A stretch of 64,000 nt of DNA from an uncultured Blautia sp. (GCF_934372025.1 NZ_CAKROJ010000008.1:9405-73404), one strand, 5' to 3'; shown: positions 35,818-46,790, counted from the first letter of the stretch. Notes: generated from the sequence alone by a model not told the origin. Made by a program: numbers and translations.

Positions 35818-37164
35818 ATGGAACAAAAGAATCAGATTACAGAAGGGGTAATCTGGAAACAGCTATTAATATTCTTTTTTCCGATAGTAATCGGTACTTT
35901 TTTTCAGCAAGTATATAATACGGCCGACAGTATTGTTGTCGGTCGTTTTGTAGGTAAAGAGGCGCTTGCAGCCGTGGGTGGTTCTGTTAATCAGATCGTA
36001 ACTCTGATTGTGGAAGTTTTTGTCGGACTGACATCCGGTGCCTCTGTGATCATGGCCCAGTTTTACGGAGCACGCGACCACAAGAACCTGAATAAAACGT
36101 TACATACCGCCTATGCTTTCGCAATAGTGATCGGAGCAGTGGTTGGTATTATCGGATTTCTGATCTCAGAAAATGTTCTTACTGCCATGAAGACCCAACC
36201 GGAACTAATGGAAGACTCTATTATATATCTTCACATATATTTCTGCGGAATGATTTTTAATATCATTTATAATATGGGGGCCTCTGTCCTCAGAGCTGTA
36301 GGAGATTCCAAAAGACCATTATATGTGCTGATCATGACATGTGTTCTGAATATCATACTGGACATTCTGCTGGTCGTGATCTTTCAGCTTGGAGTCCGGG
36401 GCGTTGCTCTGGCAACCGTCACCTGCCAGGGAATCAGTGCCATTATGGTTACGTTGATTCTGATGAAGGGAAATCCTCTGTTTCAGCTCAGACTGCGTGA
36501 AATCCGTTTTTATGCAGTATCGCTTAAGTCTGTACTCAGAATCGGTATTCCGGCAGCTATGGAAGCCGCAATGTATACGGTTGCAAATCTGATCATTCAG
36601 GTTTTTGTAAATGGCCTGGGAACAGATACGGTTGCAGCATGGGGAACATTTGCCAAAATTGATGCAATTTACTGGATGGTCGTAAATGCTTTTGGAATTG
36701 CGATTACAACCTTTGTCGGACAGAACTATGGTGCCGGCAAAATAAAGCGTATGCGAAAGAGCGTCCGGGTATGTCTTCTCATGTCTTACACAGGTGCAAT
36801 TCTTGTCAGTGCAACGCTCTATATGCTGGCAGAACCGCTGTACAGACTTTTTACGACAGACGCAAATGTAGTTCATATAGGTGTGGAAATGATGCACTTT
36901 TTGCTGCCGTCTTATTTTATTTATGTAGCAATCGGCATATTATCCGGTGCATTACGAGGTGCAGGAAGAGTCCTCGTTCCAATGCTGCTGACATGTGGCG
37001 GTGTCTGTCTGTTTCGAATAATCTGGATGTTTGGTGTCTTTCCGATTTATTCCGGAATCAGAACAATCATGCTGAGTTATCCTGTATCATGGGGAATTAC
37101 AGCGGTTTTATTTATCATATATTATTTTAAAAAATTTCCAAAAGAAAAACATAGTTTACAGTAA
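35818..37164 (+). CDS. MATE-family efflux transporter
   Basis: A 448-residue membrane protein with about twelve hydrophobic segments in two similar halves, as in the multidrug and toxin extrusion family. Typical segments are FFQQVYNTADSIVVGRFVG near residue 25, GGSVNQIVTLIVEVFVGLTS and AAWGTFAKIDAIYWM in the second half. It exports cationic or other compounds using an ion gradient; the substrate is unknown. ATG 35818 is preferred for TTGGAGGG upstream. It sits with an ABC-F gene between rpmF and plsX, which are normally adjacent. Confidence 0.92.
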   Translation: MEQKNQITEGVIWKQLLIFFFPIVIGTFFQQVYNTADSIVVGRFVGKEALAAVGGSVNQIVTLIVEVFVGLTSGASVIMAQFYGARDHKNLNKTLHTAYAFAIVIGAVVGIIGFLISENVLTAMKTQPELMEDSIIYLHIYFCGMIFNIIYNMGASVLRAVGDSKRPLYVLIMTCVLNIILDILLVVIFQLGVRGVALATVTCQGISAIMVTLILMKGNPLFQLRLREIRFYAVSLKSVLRIGIPAAMEAAMYTVANLIIQVFVNGLGTDTVAAWGTFAKIDAIYWMVVNAFGIAITTFVGQNYGAGKIKRMRKSVRVCLLMSYTGAILVSATLYMLAEPLYRLFTTDANVVHIGVEMMHFLLPSYFIYVAIGILSGALRGAGRVLVPMLLTCGGVCLFRIIWMFGVFPIYSGIRTIMLSYPVSWGITAVLFIIYYFKKFPKEKHSLQ

Positions 37165-37175
37165 GGAGTATCTGA

Positions 37176-39014
37176 ATGAATGTATTAAATCTGGAGCATA
37201 TCAGTAAAACCTACGGTGAAAAAGTGATTTTTGATGATATATCCTGTGGTATCCACCAGGGAGATAAAATTGGTATCATAGGTATCAATGGAACAGGAAA
37301 GACAACGTTTCTGCGTATTCTGGCAGGATTGGAAGAAGCAGATGAAGGTCAGGTTATAACCCAGAATGGCCTTCGTATCACATATCTTTCCCAGCACCCG
37401 GAATTTCCGGATGGTGCAACGATCCTTTCTTATGTGACACAGGGACAGCGAGAGCAGAGCTGGAACCCGGAAACAGAAGCGCATATGGTACTGAATAAAC
37501 TCGGGATTGAGGATCACGAAGAAGAGATTGCGCATCTTTCCGGTGGACAGAAGAAACGTGTGGCTCTGGCTGCTGTTCTTGTTAATCCGACAGATGTGCT
37601 GATTCTGGACGAGCCTACAAACCATCTGGATAATGAAATGGCGTCCTGGCTTGAAGATTATCTGAATCGCTTTAAGGGAGTTGTCATCATGGTTACACAT
37701 GACCGATATTTTCTTGACCGGGTAACAAATAAAATTCTGGAGATCAGTCATGGAAAAATATACAGCTACGAAGCAAAATATTCTGATTTTCTGGAAATGA
37801 AGGCACAACGTGAGGAGATGGAAATGGCATCTGAACGCAAGAAACAGAGCATTCTCCGCATGGAAATCGAATGGGCAAAAAGAGGCTGCCGTGCAAGGAG
37901 TACCAAACAGAGAGCCCGTCTTGACCGTCTTGAGGATATGAAGAACACAACAGCACCTGTCCGCGATCAGAGTGTCGAAATTGATTCTGTCGAGACAAGA
38001 ATGGGTAAAAAGACGATCGAACTGCATCACATTGCCAAACGCTTCGGAGACAGGATCTGCATTCGGGATTTTGACTATATCGTTCTGAAAAATCAGAGAC
38101 TCGGTATCATCGGTCCGAACGGCTGTGGAAAATCCACCCTTCTGAAGATCATTGCCGGGATCATCCAGCCGGACAGTGGAACCGTAGAAATTGGTGAGAC
38201 TATTAGGATCGGCTATTTTTCACAGGAAATCGAAGATATGAATTCCTCTCAGAGAGTCATTGATTATATTAAAGATGTAGCTGAATTTATTCCGACAAAG
38301 GATGGTCTGATCAGTGCTTCCAAACTGCTGGAACAGTTTCTTTTCGATCCGGCCATGCAATATGCGCCGATTGAAAAACTTTCCGGAGGTGAAAAGAAGC
38401 GCCTCTATCTTCTGAAGGTTCTTGCGGCTGCTCCAAATGTACTTCTTCTCGATGAGATTACAAACGATATTGATATCCCGACTCTGACGATCCTGGAAGA
38501 TTATCTGGATTCCTTTGCCGGAATCGTAATTGCCGTATCACATGACCGATATTTCCTGGATAATCTGGCAGATCGTATTTTTGAATTTGACAGAGAAGGA
38601 AATCTGACTCAGTATGAAGGTGGTTATACCGATTATCTGGAGGCAAAAAAGCGTAAGGAAGGTGCTGTTTCCGAGGAAAACGAAAACAGCAGAAATAGTT
38701 CTGCCGGAAAATCGGTTTCCGATGAACCAAAAGAAGAAAAAGCTTCTGTAAAAACCTGGAAACAGAACAAAACTTCAAAATTAAAGTTCAGTTATAAAGA
38801 ACAACGAGAATACGAGACCATTGATGAAGATATTGCATCACTGGAAAGTAAAATTGCAAAATTGGATGCAGATATTATGGCGAATGCCACAAATTCCGGT
38901 AAACTGAACGAACTGACACAGGAAAAAGAAGCTGCAGAAGCACAGCTTGAAGAAAAGATGGATCGCTGGGTATATCTGAATGATCTGGCAGAACAGATAG
39001 CAGCACAAAAGTAA
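37176..39014 (+). CDS. ABC-F family ATPase (Uup-like)
   Basis: A 612-residue soluble protein with two ABC domains and no membrane segments. Domain 1 has GINGTGKTT and LSGGQKKRVALAAVL with DEPTNHLD; domain 2 has GPNGCGKST, LSGGEKKRLYLLKVL and the variant DEITNDID. A linker with TKQRARLDRLEDMKN joins them, and residues about 530-612 form a charged C-terminal coiled coil. This tail and the ND-ID variant resemble Uup. ABC-F proteins act on ribosomes or on DNA/ribosome-linked stress; antibiotic protection is possible but unproven. It follows MATE by 11 bases. Confidence 0.88.
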   Translation: MNVLNLEHISKTYGEKVIFDDISCGIHQGDKIGIIGINGTGKTTFLRILAGLEEADEGQVITQNGLRITYLSQHPEFPDGATILSYVTQGQREQSWNPETEAHMVLNKLGIEDHEEEIAHLSGGQKKRVALAAVLVNPTDVLILDEPTNHLDNEMASWLEDYLNRFKGVVIMVTHDRYFLDRVTNKILEISHGKIYSYEAKYSDFLEMKAQREEMEMASERKKQSILRMEIEWAKRGCRARSTKQRARLDRLEDMKNTTAPVRDQSVEIDSVETRMGKKTIELHHIAKRFGDRICIRDFDYIVLKNQRLGIIGPNGCGKSTLLKIIAGIIQPDSGTVEIGETIRIGYFSQEIEDMNSSQRVIDYIKDVAEFIPTKDGLISASKLLEQFLFDPAMQYAPIEKLSGGEKKRLYLLKVLAAAPNVLLLDEITNDIDIPTLTILEDYLDSFAGIVIAVSHDRYFLDNLADRIFEFDREGNLTQYEGGYTDYLEAKKRKEGAVSEENENSRNSSAGKSVSDEPKEEKASVKTWKQNKTSKLKFSYKEQREYETIDEDIASLESKIAKLDADIMANATNSGKLNELTQEKEAAEAQLEEKMDRWVYLNDLAEQIAAQK

Positions 39015-39075
39015 AGGTGAACAATAGCATCATTTCACATCTGATACAATAATCGCAGATGATATGCGAACAGAC

Positions 39076-39104
39076 TTGATTTTCCAAAGATTCTTTAGTA
39101 TGAT
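39076..39104 (+). promoter_or_regulatory. Promoter of plsX-rnc-smc-ftsY
   Basis: TTGATT (39076-39081), 17-base spacer and TATGAT (39099-39104), about 60 bases before the plsX ATG. Confidence 0.72.
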
Positions 39105-39163
39105 AAAGTTTGAGAATTTTTCAGATAAATCACGTTTTAATACAGATATACAGGAGGAAAAAT

Positions 39164-40198
39164 ATGGCAGAATTAGTAAAAGTAGTTGTAGATGCCATGG
39201 GTGGAGATTTTGCACCGGTGGAACCTGTAAAAGCTGCTGTTGAGGCAGTAAAAGAGAATAAAAATATTCTGGTCATTCTTACCGGCCAGGAAGAAGTGAT
39301 ACATTCAGAGCTTAAAAAATATCAGGATTATCCGACAGACAGGATTCAGGTAGTAAACGCAACAGAAGTGATAGAAACTGCGGAACCACCTGTATTTGCA
39401 ATTCGTAAAAAAAAGGATTCTTCTATTGTTGTCGGTCTTAAAATGGTAAAAGAGCAAAAGGCAGATGCTTTTGTATCTTCCGGAAGTACCGGTGCAGTTC
39501 TGGTCGGTGGTCAGGTACTGGTTGGCCGAAGCAAAGGCGTAGAACGTCCGCCGCTCGCTCCATTGATTCCGACAGCAAAAGGTGTTTCTCTTCTGATCGA
39601 TTGTGGCGCAAATGTTGATGCAAGACCTTCTCATCTGGTACAGTTTGCCAAAATGGGATCCATCTATATGGAACACGTAGTAGGTATCAAAAATCCACGT
39701 GTTGCTATCGTAAATAATGGAGCAGAAGAGGAAAAAGGAAATGCCCTGGTCAAAGAAACGTTTCCTCTTCTCAAAGAAGTTGAAGGCATCAATTTCATCG
39801 GAAGTATTGAAGCAAGAGATATTCCGGCCGGTTACGCAGATGTCATTGTCTGTGAGGCCTTTGTCGGAAACGTTATCCTCAAACTTTATGAAGGTGTCAG
39901 TTCCGAGCTGATCCACAAGATCAAAGATGGAATGATGAGCTCATTAAAGAGTAAAATAGGAGCTCTCCTTGTCAAACCGGCACTGAAACAGACTCTTAAA
40001 AGCTTTGATGCGACAGAGTATGGCGGAGCACCACTGCTTGGTCTTAAAGGTCTTGTTGTAAAAACGCATGGAAGCGCAAAATCTGTAGAGATTAAAAATG
40101 CTATTTTCCAGTGTATGCAGTTTAAACAGCAGAAGATTAACGAAAAAATAGCAGAACGGATCCAGCCGGCACGCTTTGAAGCTCCGGATAAGGAATAA
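39164..40198 (+). CDS. plsX: Phosphate acyltransferase PlsX
   Basis: A 344-residue enzyme that makes acyl-phosphate from acyl-ACP for phospholipid synthesis by the PlsX/PlsY route. VVVDAMGGDFAP at the N terminus, SSGSTGAVLVGG, and YGGAPLLGLKGLVVKTHG near the C terminus are diagnostic. ATG 39164 follows CAGGAGGAAA; the longer frame from 39110 contains the promoter region. In related genomes acpP often follows plsX; here rnc follows directly after 20 bases. Confidence 0.96.
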   Translation: MAELVKVVVDAMGGDFAPVEPVKAAVEAVKENKNILVILTGQEEVIHSELKKYQDYPTDRIQVVNATEVIETAEPPVFAIRKKKDSSIVVGLKMVKEQKADAFVSSGSTGAVLVGGQVLVGRSKGVERPPLAPLIPTAKGVSLLIDCGANVDARPSHLVQFAKMGSIYMEHVVGIKNPRVAIVNNGAEEEKGNALVKETFPLLKEVEGINFIGSIEARDIPAGYADVIVCEAFVGNVILKLYEGVSSELIHKIKDGMMSSLKSKIGALLVKPALKQTLKSFDATEYGGAPLLGLKGLVVKTHGSAKSVEIKNAIFQCMQFKQQKINEKIAERIQPARFEAPDKE

Positions 40199-40218
40199 CA
40201 GAAAAGAAGGCAGATAAA

Positions 40219-40890
40219 ATGGAACAATTGGAACAGATCATAGGATATACATTTCAAAACAAAAAATTACTGAAACAGGCACTGACACACAGTTCCTATG
40301 CAAACGAAAAAAAACTTGGCAAGCTTGGCTGTAATGAGCGGCTGGAATTTCTCGGAGACGCTGTGCTCGAACTGATCAGCAGCGATTTCCTTTATGCAAA
40401 ATTCCCGCAGATCCCGGAAGGCGAGCTGACCAAAAAACGTGCAAGTCTTGTATGTGAGCCAAGCCTTGCGTACTGTGCAAGACAGTTTGACCTGCCGCAG
40501 TATCTTCTTCTTGGAAAAGGAGAAAACATGACTGGCGGACGTAATCGTGATTCCATTGTCTCAGATGCAACGGAAGCTCTTCTGGGCGCCATTTATCTGG
40601 ACGGTGGTTTTGAACATGCAAAGAAATTTGTCCTGAAATTTATATTAAATGATATCGAACGAAAACAGCTCTTTTATGACAGCAAGACAATCCTGCAGGA
40701 GATGGTGCAGGAAAAAGGTCTTCAGCCTGTAGAATATATTCTGACTGATGAGACAGGACCGGATCATGACAAACAGTTTACGGTCTGTGTTCAGGTGAAT
40801 GGCCAGGTTGTAGGAAATGGAAGCGGCCATACCAAAAAAGCAGCGGAACAGGCTGCCGCATATCAGGCAATTCAGGAAAAGAAATTCTGA
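40219..40890 (+). CDS. rnc: Ribonuclease III
   Basis: A 223-residue double-strand-specific endonuclease for rRNA and mRNA processing. The signature NERLEFLGDAVLEL carries the catalytic acidic residues near 40-50, with the second set in DATEALLGAIYLDGG. The C-terminal dsRNA-binding domain (about 155-223) ends GSGHTKKAAEQAAAYQA. AGAAGGC precedes the ATG. It lies between plsX and smc, its usual neighbour. Confidence 0.97.
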   Translation: MEQLEQIIGYTFQNKKLLKQALTHSSYANEKKLGKLGCNERLEFLGDAVLELISSDFLYAKFPQIPEGELTKKRASLVCEPSLAYCARQFDLPQYLLLGKGENMTGGRNRDSIVSDATEALLGAIYLDGGFEHAKKFVLKFILNDIERKQLFYDSKTILQEMVQEKGLQPVEYILTDETGPDHDKQFTVCVQVNGQVVGNGSGHTKKAAEQAAAYQAIQEKKF

Positions 40891-40935
40891 TTTTATGCGT
40901 GATACATCCGTAAAAGAAAAACTGGCAGGTGAACT

Positions 40936-43900
40936 ATGTATTTAAAGAATATTGAAGTATATGGCTTCAAATCCTTTGCACAGAAAATCAACTTTGAATT
41001 TCATAATGGAATTACCGGTATTGTAGGACCAAATGGCAGTGGCAAAAGTAATGTTGGAGATGCTGTTCGCTGGGTTCTCGGAGAGCAGAGCGCCAAACAG
41101 CTTCGTGGCGGTAATATGCAGGACGTTATTTTTTCCGGAACAGAAAACAGAAAACCGCTCAGTTTTGCTTCTGTATCAATAACTCTGGATAATGGCGATC
41201 ACAAGCTTCCGGTAGATTATAACGAAGTAACAGTAACGCGCCGGCTTTACCGTTCCGGTGAAAGTGAATATCTGATCAATGGAAGTGGATGTCGACTGAA
41301 AGACATTCAGGAAATGTTTTATGATACAGGTATTGGTAAAGAAGGATATTCTATTATCGGTCAGGGACAGATTGACAAGATCCTGAGCGGAAAACCGGAG
41401 GAACGACGTGAGCTTTTTGATGAAGCGGCAGGAATCGTGAAATTTAAGCGAAGAAAAGCCACCACTTTAAAAAAGCTGGATGAGGAACGCCAGAATCTTG
41501 TCCGTGTGACAGATATCCTTAGTGAGCTGACCAAACAGCTGGAACCACTGGAGAAACAGTCTGAAACTGCCCGCATTTATTTATCCAAAAGAGAAGAACT
41601 CAAAGAACTGGATGTAAATCTTTTTCTTCTGGAACATCAGCAGACAGGAGAACTTCTCAGAGAACTGGAAGCAAAGCTGGCTCAGGCACAAAAAGAATTA
41701 GACGAAGCTCAGAAGGCCTATGAAAGAACCAGACTGGAATATGACCGCCTGGAAAAGGAACTGGAAGAACTGAATCAGAAGCTGGATACACTCAAAGAAG
41801 AACAGCAGCAGAATGCACTTCTGAAACAGCAGTATGAAGGCCAGGTACAGGTTCTTGAGGAGCAGATTTCTTCCGGTCGTCAGAACAGTGAACATTACAA
41901 AAACCGACTGAATTCTTTAAAAGAAGATCTGGAACGCAGAACACAGGAAAAAAACAGATTACTTGAAGAAAAGCAGACACTGCAGAGCAAACTGAAAGAT
42001 ATAAAGAACAGACTTTCCAGAGAGACAGAAACACTTGAGAACATTGTTTTTAATGTAAATGAATGTACACAGGCTGTTGAAGATGGTAAGAATGAGATTA
42101 TCGAGATCCTGAACAGCCGTGCAACGACCAAAGGTAAAGTACAGCGTTTCGATGCAATGCTGGAACAGTTAAATATCCGTAAGGCAGAAATCAGTCAGAG
42201 AATTCTCCGCCTCAAGAGTGAAGAAGAAGTTCTTGAAAAGGATCGCACAACAGCACAGAAACAATATGATACAGTAACTGCGCTGATCGCTTCAACCAAT
42301 CAGGAATGCGTACGTCTTGACGGAGAGGTACAGAAACTGCAGGAAACACTCAAAAAACAAAATTCACAGATGGAAATCGGCCAGACTGCTTATCACAGAG
42401 AAGCATCCCGTCTGGAATCTCTTAAAAATATCACAGAACGCTATGACGGATATGGAAACAGTATCCGCCGCGTTATGGAACAGAAAAAGAACGAGCCTGG
42501 AATCAAGGGTGTTGTAGCAGATATCATACACGTACAAAAAGACTACGAAGTTGCTATCGAGACAGCTCTCGGAGGAAGTATCCAGAACATTGTTACAGAC
42601 AACGAACAGACTGCCAAGCGTATGATCGGATTTCTGAAGAAAAACAGATACGGACGTGCAACGTTTCTTCCGCTTTCCAATATCAGTGGAAGAGGCGGGC
42701 TGAATCAGCGAGATGTATTACAGGAGCCTGGTGTTATCGGAACTGCCAACACACTTGTAAAGGCAGACAGTGAGTACAGTGAGCTGGTCATGTACCTTCT
42801 GGGCCGTGTTCTTGTAGTCGATGATATTGATCATGCAATTGCTATCGGAAAGAAATACCGTCACAGTCTGCGTATGGTTACGATCGAAGGTGAATCTTTA
42901 AGCCCGGGAGGTTCCATGACAGGTGGTGCTTTCAAAAACAACAGCAATCTGCTTGGACGACGTCGTGAAATCGAAGAACTGGAACGCAGTGTTGGAATCC
43001 TGAAGAAAGAACTGGAAGAGACACAGAAGGCAATTGGTGAAAATCGCAGCAAACGAAATGTACTTCGCGATGCGATCGCAGATTTTCAGCAGAAGCTCCG
43101 TCAGCAATACGTTGAACAGAATACTGCCAAGATGAACCTTTCTCAGCTGCAGGAAAAAGAAAATGAGATCCAGAACAGCTATCGCCAGATTGAACGAGAA
43201 CAGGATGAACTGCGTCATCAGGCAGGTGAGATCCGACAAGATCACAACAACATCACCAGAGAGCTGGAAGACTCTCAGAAAGATGAGAAGGAACTCGAAA
43301 TCTTTATTGAGACCAAACAGAAAGAACTGGAAGAGTGGAAATCAGAAGAAACAGCAAAATCCCATGAACTGGAACAGATCCGACTGGAACTTTCCACTCT
43401 GGAACAGCAGAATCAGTTCCTTCTGGAAAATCTGAACCGACTGAATTCTGAAATAGATGCTTCTGAAACAGAGTCCAGAGAAATTACCGATAACATTGTT
43501 CAAAGTAATGAAGAAATCCAGAGCAAAGAAAAGGGAATTCTGGAACTGAAAAATGCCGCACAGACATGTCTGGAAAAAGAAAATCACTTTAATGAACAGA
43601 GAATACAGTGGCAGGAAGAAAAAGAAAAACGAAGCAACAGTCACAAATCATTTTTTGAAAAAAGAGACCATCTTTCAGAAAAGACTTCTCTCCTGGATAA
43701 AGAATGTTTCCGACTGCGCAGCCAGACTGAAAAAATCGAAGAACAGCGTGAGTCTCAGATATCTTATATGTGGGAAGAGTATGAGATCACTCCAAACAAT
43801 GCGCTTCAATATCGCAGGGAAGAACTCAGTGACAGTCAGTCTATCAAAAAAGATGTCCTGCGAATTAAGGATGAAATCCGTAAACTTGGTTCTGTCAATG

Positions 43901-44496
43901 TAAATGCGATCGAGGATTACAAAAATCTTCTGGAACGTCATACCTTTCTCTCCGGTCAGTACGAGGATATCGTCAAGGCAGAAGAGACACTGGAAGGCAT
44001 TATCCTGGAACTGGATGAGGGAATGCGCAGACAGTTTACTGAGAAATTCCGAGACATTCAGCGGGAATTTGACAAAGCTTTCAAAGAACTGTTCGGCGGT
44101 GGAAAAGGTACCCTTGAACTTTCTGAGGATGAAGATATTCTCGAGGCCGGCATCCGGATCATTTCTCAGCCGCCAGGTAAGAAGCTGCAGAATATGATGC
44201 AGCTCTCCGGTGGTGAAAAGGCTCTGACCGCAATCGCACTCCTTTTTGCGATCCAGAATCTGAAGCCATCTCCGTTCTGTCTGCTTGATGAGATTGAGGC
44301 GGCACTGGATGATTCAAATGTCGGACGTTTCGCATCATATTTACAGAAGTTGACGAAAAACACACAGTTTATTATAATAACGCATAGACGTGGTACAATG
44401 AATGCTGCGGATCGCCTGTATGGTATTACCATGCAGGAAAAGGGTGTCTCAACTCTTGTATCCGTAGACCTGGTAGAAAATCAGTTGAGCAAATAA
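40936..44496 (+). CDS. smc: Chromosome segregation protein SMC
   Basis: A 1,186-residue condensin ATPase. The N-terminal head has Walker [20 protein letters not shown] near residue 32. Long coiled coils run from about 170-500 and 680-1010 around the hinge ([20 protein letters not shown], then [11 protein letters not shown]). The C-terminal head carries [16 protein letters not shown] and the Walker [15 protein letters not shown]. It compacts and segregates the chromosome with ScpA and ScpB, which are not in this window. Start follows GGCAGGTG. ftsY is 15 bases downstream. Confidence 0.97.
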   Translation: MYLKNIEVYGFKSFAQKINFEFHNGITGIVGPNGSGKSNVGDAVRWVLGEQSAKQLRGGNMQDVIFSGTENRKPLSFASVSITLDNGDHKLPVDYNEVTVTRRLYRSGESEYLINGSGCRLKDIQEMFYDTGIGKEGYSIIGQGQIDKILSGKPEERRELFDEAAGIVKFKRRKATTLKKLDEERQNLVRVTDILSELTKQLEPLEKQSETARIYLSKREELKELDVNLFLLEHQQTGELLRELEAKLAQAQKELDEAQKAYERTRLEYDRLEKELEELNQKLDTLKEEQQQNALLKQQYEGQVQVLEEQISSGRQNSEHYKNRLNSLKEDLERRTQEKNRLLEEKQTLQSKLKDIKNRLSRETETLENIVFNVNECTQAVEDGKNEIIEILNSRATTKGKVQRFDAMLEQLNIRKAEISQRILRLKSEEEVLEKDRTTAQKQYDTVTALIASTNQECVRLDGEVQKLQETLKKQNSQMEIGQTAYHREASRLESLKNITERYDGYGNSIRRVMEQKKNEPGIKGVVADIIHVQKDYEVAIETALGGSIQNIVTDNEQTAKRMIGFLKKNRYGRATFLPLSNISGRGGLNQRDVLQEPGVIGTANTLVKADSEYSELVMYLLGRVLVVDDIDHAIAIGKKYRHSLRMVTIEGESLSPGGSMTGGAFKNNSNLLGRRREIEELERSVGILKKELEETQKAIGENRSKRNVLRDAIADFQQKLRQQYVEQNTAKMNLSQLQEKENEIQNSYRQIEREQDELRHQAGEIRQDHNNITRELEDSQKDEKELEIFIETKQKELEEWKSEETAKSHELEQIRLELSTLEQQNQFLLENLNRLNSEIDASETESREITDNIVQSNEEIQSKEKGILELKNAAQTCLEKENHFNEQRIQWQEEKEKRSNSHKSFFEKRDHLSEKTSLLDKECFRLRSQTEKIEEQRESQISYMWEEYEITPNNALQYRREELSDSQSIKKDVLRIKDEIRKLGSVNVNAIEDYKNLLERHTFLSGQYEDIVKAEETLEGIILELDEGMRRQFTEKFRDIQREFDKAFKELFGGGKGTLELSEDEDILEAGIRIISQPPGKKLQNMMQLSGGEKALTAIALLFAIQNLKPSPFCLLDEIEAALDDSNVGRFASYLQKLTKNTQFIIITHRRGTMNAADRLYGITMQEKGVSTLVSVDLVENQLSK

Positions 44497-44511
44497 TGAG
44501 GAGGACAGAGT

Positions 44512-45465
44512 ATGGCAGAAGAAAAGAAAGGCTTTTTTAAACGTCTTGTCAGCGGTCTGACCAAGACAAGAGATAATATTGTAGCCGGGTTTGATTCTAT
44601 TTTCAGTGGCTACTCCAGTATTGACGAGGATTTTTATGAAGAACTGGAAGAGATTCTGATCATGGGAGATATCGGAATCAATGCAACATCTGCAATTCTG
44701 GAACATCTGAAACAACAGGTGGCAGAAAAACATATCAAAAATCCGATGGAATGTAAACAGCTTTTGATCAACAGTATCAAAGAACAGATGCGTGTAGACA
44801 GCACAGAATATGAATTTGAAAACCGTAAATCAGTTATTCTTGTGATCGGAGTAAACGGAGTCGGCAAAACCACTTCTGTCGGCAAACTTGCCGGCAAGTT
44901 AAAGGATCAGGGGAAAAAGGTTATTCTCGCAGCAGCAGATACTTTCCGTGCAGCAGCAGGAGAACAGCTTGCCCAGTGGGCAACCCGTGCAGGTGTCGAC
45001 CTGATCGGTGGACAGGCAGGTGCCGATCCGGCATCCATCGTATATGATGCAGTTGCAGCAGCAAAAGCAAGAAATGCAGATGTACTGATCTGTGATACAG
45101 CCGGACGTCTTCACAACAAAAAGAACCTTATGGAAGAGCTCCGCAAGATTTATCGTATACTGGAAAGAGAATATCCGGAAGCCTATCTGGAAACACTGGT
45201 CGTTCTGGATGGTACAACCGGACAGAATGCACTGGCTCAGGCCAAACAGTTTGCAGAAGTTGCAAATGTAAATGGTATTATCCTGACCAAGCTGGACGGA
45301 ACCGCAAAAGGCGGTATTGCAGTTGCAATCCAGTCTGAGCTGGATATCCCGGTAAAATATATCGGAGTCGGAGAAACCATTGATGATTTACAGAAATTTG
45401 ATGCCGATGCCTTTGTAAATGCACTGTTTGACATCGACGAAAAAGACTTACACGCAGAAGAATAA
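44512..45465 (+). CDS. ftsY: Signal recognition particle receptor FtsY
   Basis: A 317-residue SRP GTPase that docks ribosome-SRP complexes at the membrane. It has a short basic N terminus (KKGFFKRLVSGLTKTRDNI), the N domain, then the G domain with GVNGVGKTTSVGKLA near residue 113, DTFRAAAGEQL, DTAGRLHNKKNLMEEL and TKLDGTAKGG. No long acidic A domain is present, as usual in Firmicutes. Its partner Ffh lies about 4.3 kb downstream; three unrelated genes separate the two. Confidence 0.97.
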   Translation: MAEEKKGFFKRLVSGLTKTRDNIVAGFDSIFSGYSSIDEDFYEELEEILIMGDIGINATSAILEHLKQQVAEKHIKNPMECKQLLINSIKEQMRVDSTEYEFENRKSVILVIGVNGVGKTTSVGKLAGKLKDQGKKVILAAADTFRAAAGEQLAQWATRAGVDLIGGQAGADPASIVYDAVAAAKARNADVLICDTAGRLHNKKNLMEELRKIYRILEREYPEAYLETLVVLDGTTGQNALAQAKQFAEVANVNGIILTKLDGTAKGGIAVAIQSELDIPVKYIGVGETIDDLQKFDADAFVNALFDIDEKDLHAEE

Positions 45466-45480
45466 ACAGGAGGACACAGC

Positions 45481-46692
45481 ATGCTTACATTAGAGAGCTT
45501 TGAACAGGCAGCAGAAATCGTAAAACAGGTAACCCAGGAAACCAAACTGATCAAGAGCAGTTATTTTTCAGATCTTACCGGAAACAAGGTATTTCTGAAA
45601 CCGGAAAATATGCAGCGAACAGGTGCGTACAAGGTACGTGGTGCTTATTACAAAATCAGCACTCTTACTGAAGAAGAACGCGCCAAGGGTCTGATTGCAG
45701 CATCAGCAGGAAATCATGCACAGGGAGTTGCTTATGCCGCTCACAAATTTGGTGCAAAAGCTGTTATCGTTATGCCGACAACCACACCTCTGATCAAGGT
45801 GGAACGTACCAAGAGCTATGGTGCAGAAGTAATTCTTAAGGGTGATGTATACGATGAGGCATGTGCCTATGCACTGGAACTTGCTGAAAAAGAAGGATAT
45901 ACTTTTATCCATCCGTTTGATGATCCGGCAGTGGCAACCGGTCAGGGTACCATTGCAATGGAAATTGTACAGGAGCTTCCTCTTGTAGATTATATCCTTG
46001 TTCCAATCGGCGGAGGCGGTCTTGCAACAGGAGTTTCCACTCTTGCCAAATTGCTGAACCCGCATATCAAAGTAATCGGTGTAGAACCATCCGGTGCTGC
46101 ATGTATGAAGGCTTCTCTTGAAAAAGGTGAAGTTGTTACACTGCCGCATGTAAATACAATTGCCGATGGTACTGCTGTTCAGACTCCTGGAGAACATATC
46201 TTTCCATATTTGCAGGAAAACCTGGACGAAGTGATCACTATTGATGATGACGAACTGATCGTTGCATTCCTCGATATGGTAGAAAACCACAAAATGATCG
46301 TTGAAAACTCCGGTCTTCTGACTGTAGCAGCACTTCGTCATCTGAACTTTACCGGAAAGAAAGTTGTTTCTATCTTAAGCGGCGGAAACATGGATGTGAT
46401 CACCATGTCTTCTGTTGTTCAGCACGGACTGATTCAGCGAGACCGTATCTTTACAGTATCTGTTCTGATTCCGGACAAGCCGGGTGAACTTGTGCGTGTT
46501 GCTTCCATCATTGCAGAGAATCAGGGTAATGTTATCAAACTGGATCACAATCAGTTTGTAAGTACAAACCGTTATGCAGCAGTGGAGCTTAAGGTAACTC
46601 TGGAAGCATATGGAACTGAACATAAGCAGAAAATCGTAAATGCACTTGAAAAAGCCGGATGCAGACCAAAGGTGATCCGTGCAAATCTGTAA
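45481..46692 (+). CDS. ilvA: Threonine ammonia-lyase (threonine deaminase)
   Basis: A 403-residue PLP enzyme that deaminates threonine to 2-oxobutanoate. The PLP lysine is in RTGAYKVRGAYYK near residue 51, followed by SAGNHAQGVAYAA and the glycine loop PIGGGGLATGV. An ACT domain (about 330-403, FTVSVLIPDKPGELVRVASI) ends the protein. Length and the single ACT domain fit the clostridial ilvA/tdcB type; biosynthetic versus catabolic use cannot be decided here. ACAGGAGGACAC precedes the ATG, 15 bases after ftsY, an uncommon location. Confidence 0.93.
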   Translation: MLTLESFEQAAEIVKQVTQETKLIKSSYFSDLTGNKVFLKPENMQRTGAYKVRGAYYKISTLTEEERAKGLIAASAGNHAQGVAYAAHKFGAKAVIVMPTTTPLIKVERTKSYGAEVILKGDVYDEACAYALELAEKEGYTFIHPFDDPAVATGQGTIAMEIVQELPLVDYILVPIGGGGLATGVSTLAKLLNPHIKVIGVEPSGAACMKASLEKGEVVTLPHVNTIADGTAVQTPGEHIFPYLQENLDEVITIDDDELIVAFLDMVENHKMIVENSGLLTVAALRHLNFTGKKVVSILSGGNMDVITMSSVVQHGLIQRDRIFTVSVLIPDKPGELVRVASIIAENQGNVIKLDHNQFVSTNRYAAVELKVTLEAYGTEHKQKIVNALEKAGCRPKVIRANL

Positions 46693-46715
46693 TATAACAT
46701 TCTGTTAAAACACTG

Positions 46716-46752
46716 GGGGATTCAGACCGGAACAGGTCCGGATCCCCTGTTC
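46716..46752 (+). promoter_or_regulatory. Competing hairpins in the leader of the ParB-like/BMP gene
   Basis: GGGGAT (46716-46721) can pair with ATCCCC (46742-46747), with CCGG/CCGG inside. Alternatively GAACAGG (46730-46736) can pair with CCTGTTC (46746-46752). The two overlap and exclude each other. No T run follows, so this is not a standard terminator for ilvA. Confidence 0.5.
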
Positions 46753-46790
46753 TGTAAAAGAATAATGAACCACGAAAAGGGGGATTTTTT

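Noticed and set aside
37185..38030. 281-codon reverse frame
   Set aside because: Antisense shadow of the ABC-F gene with no recognisable domain.
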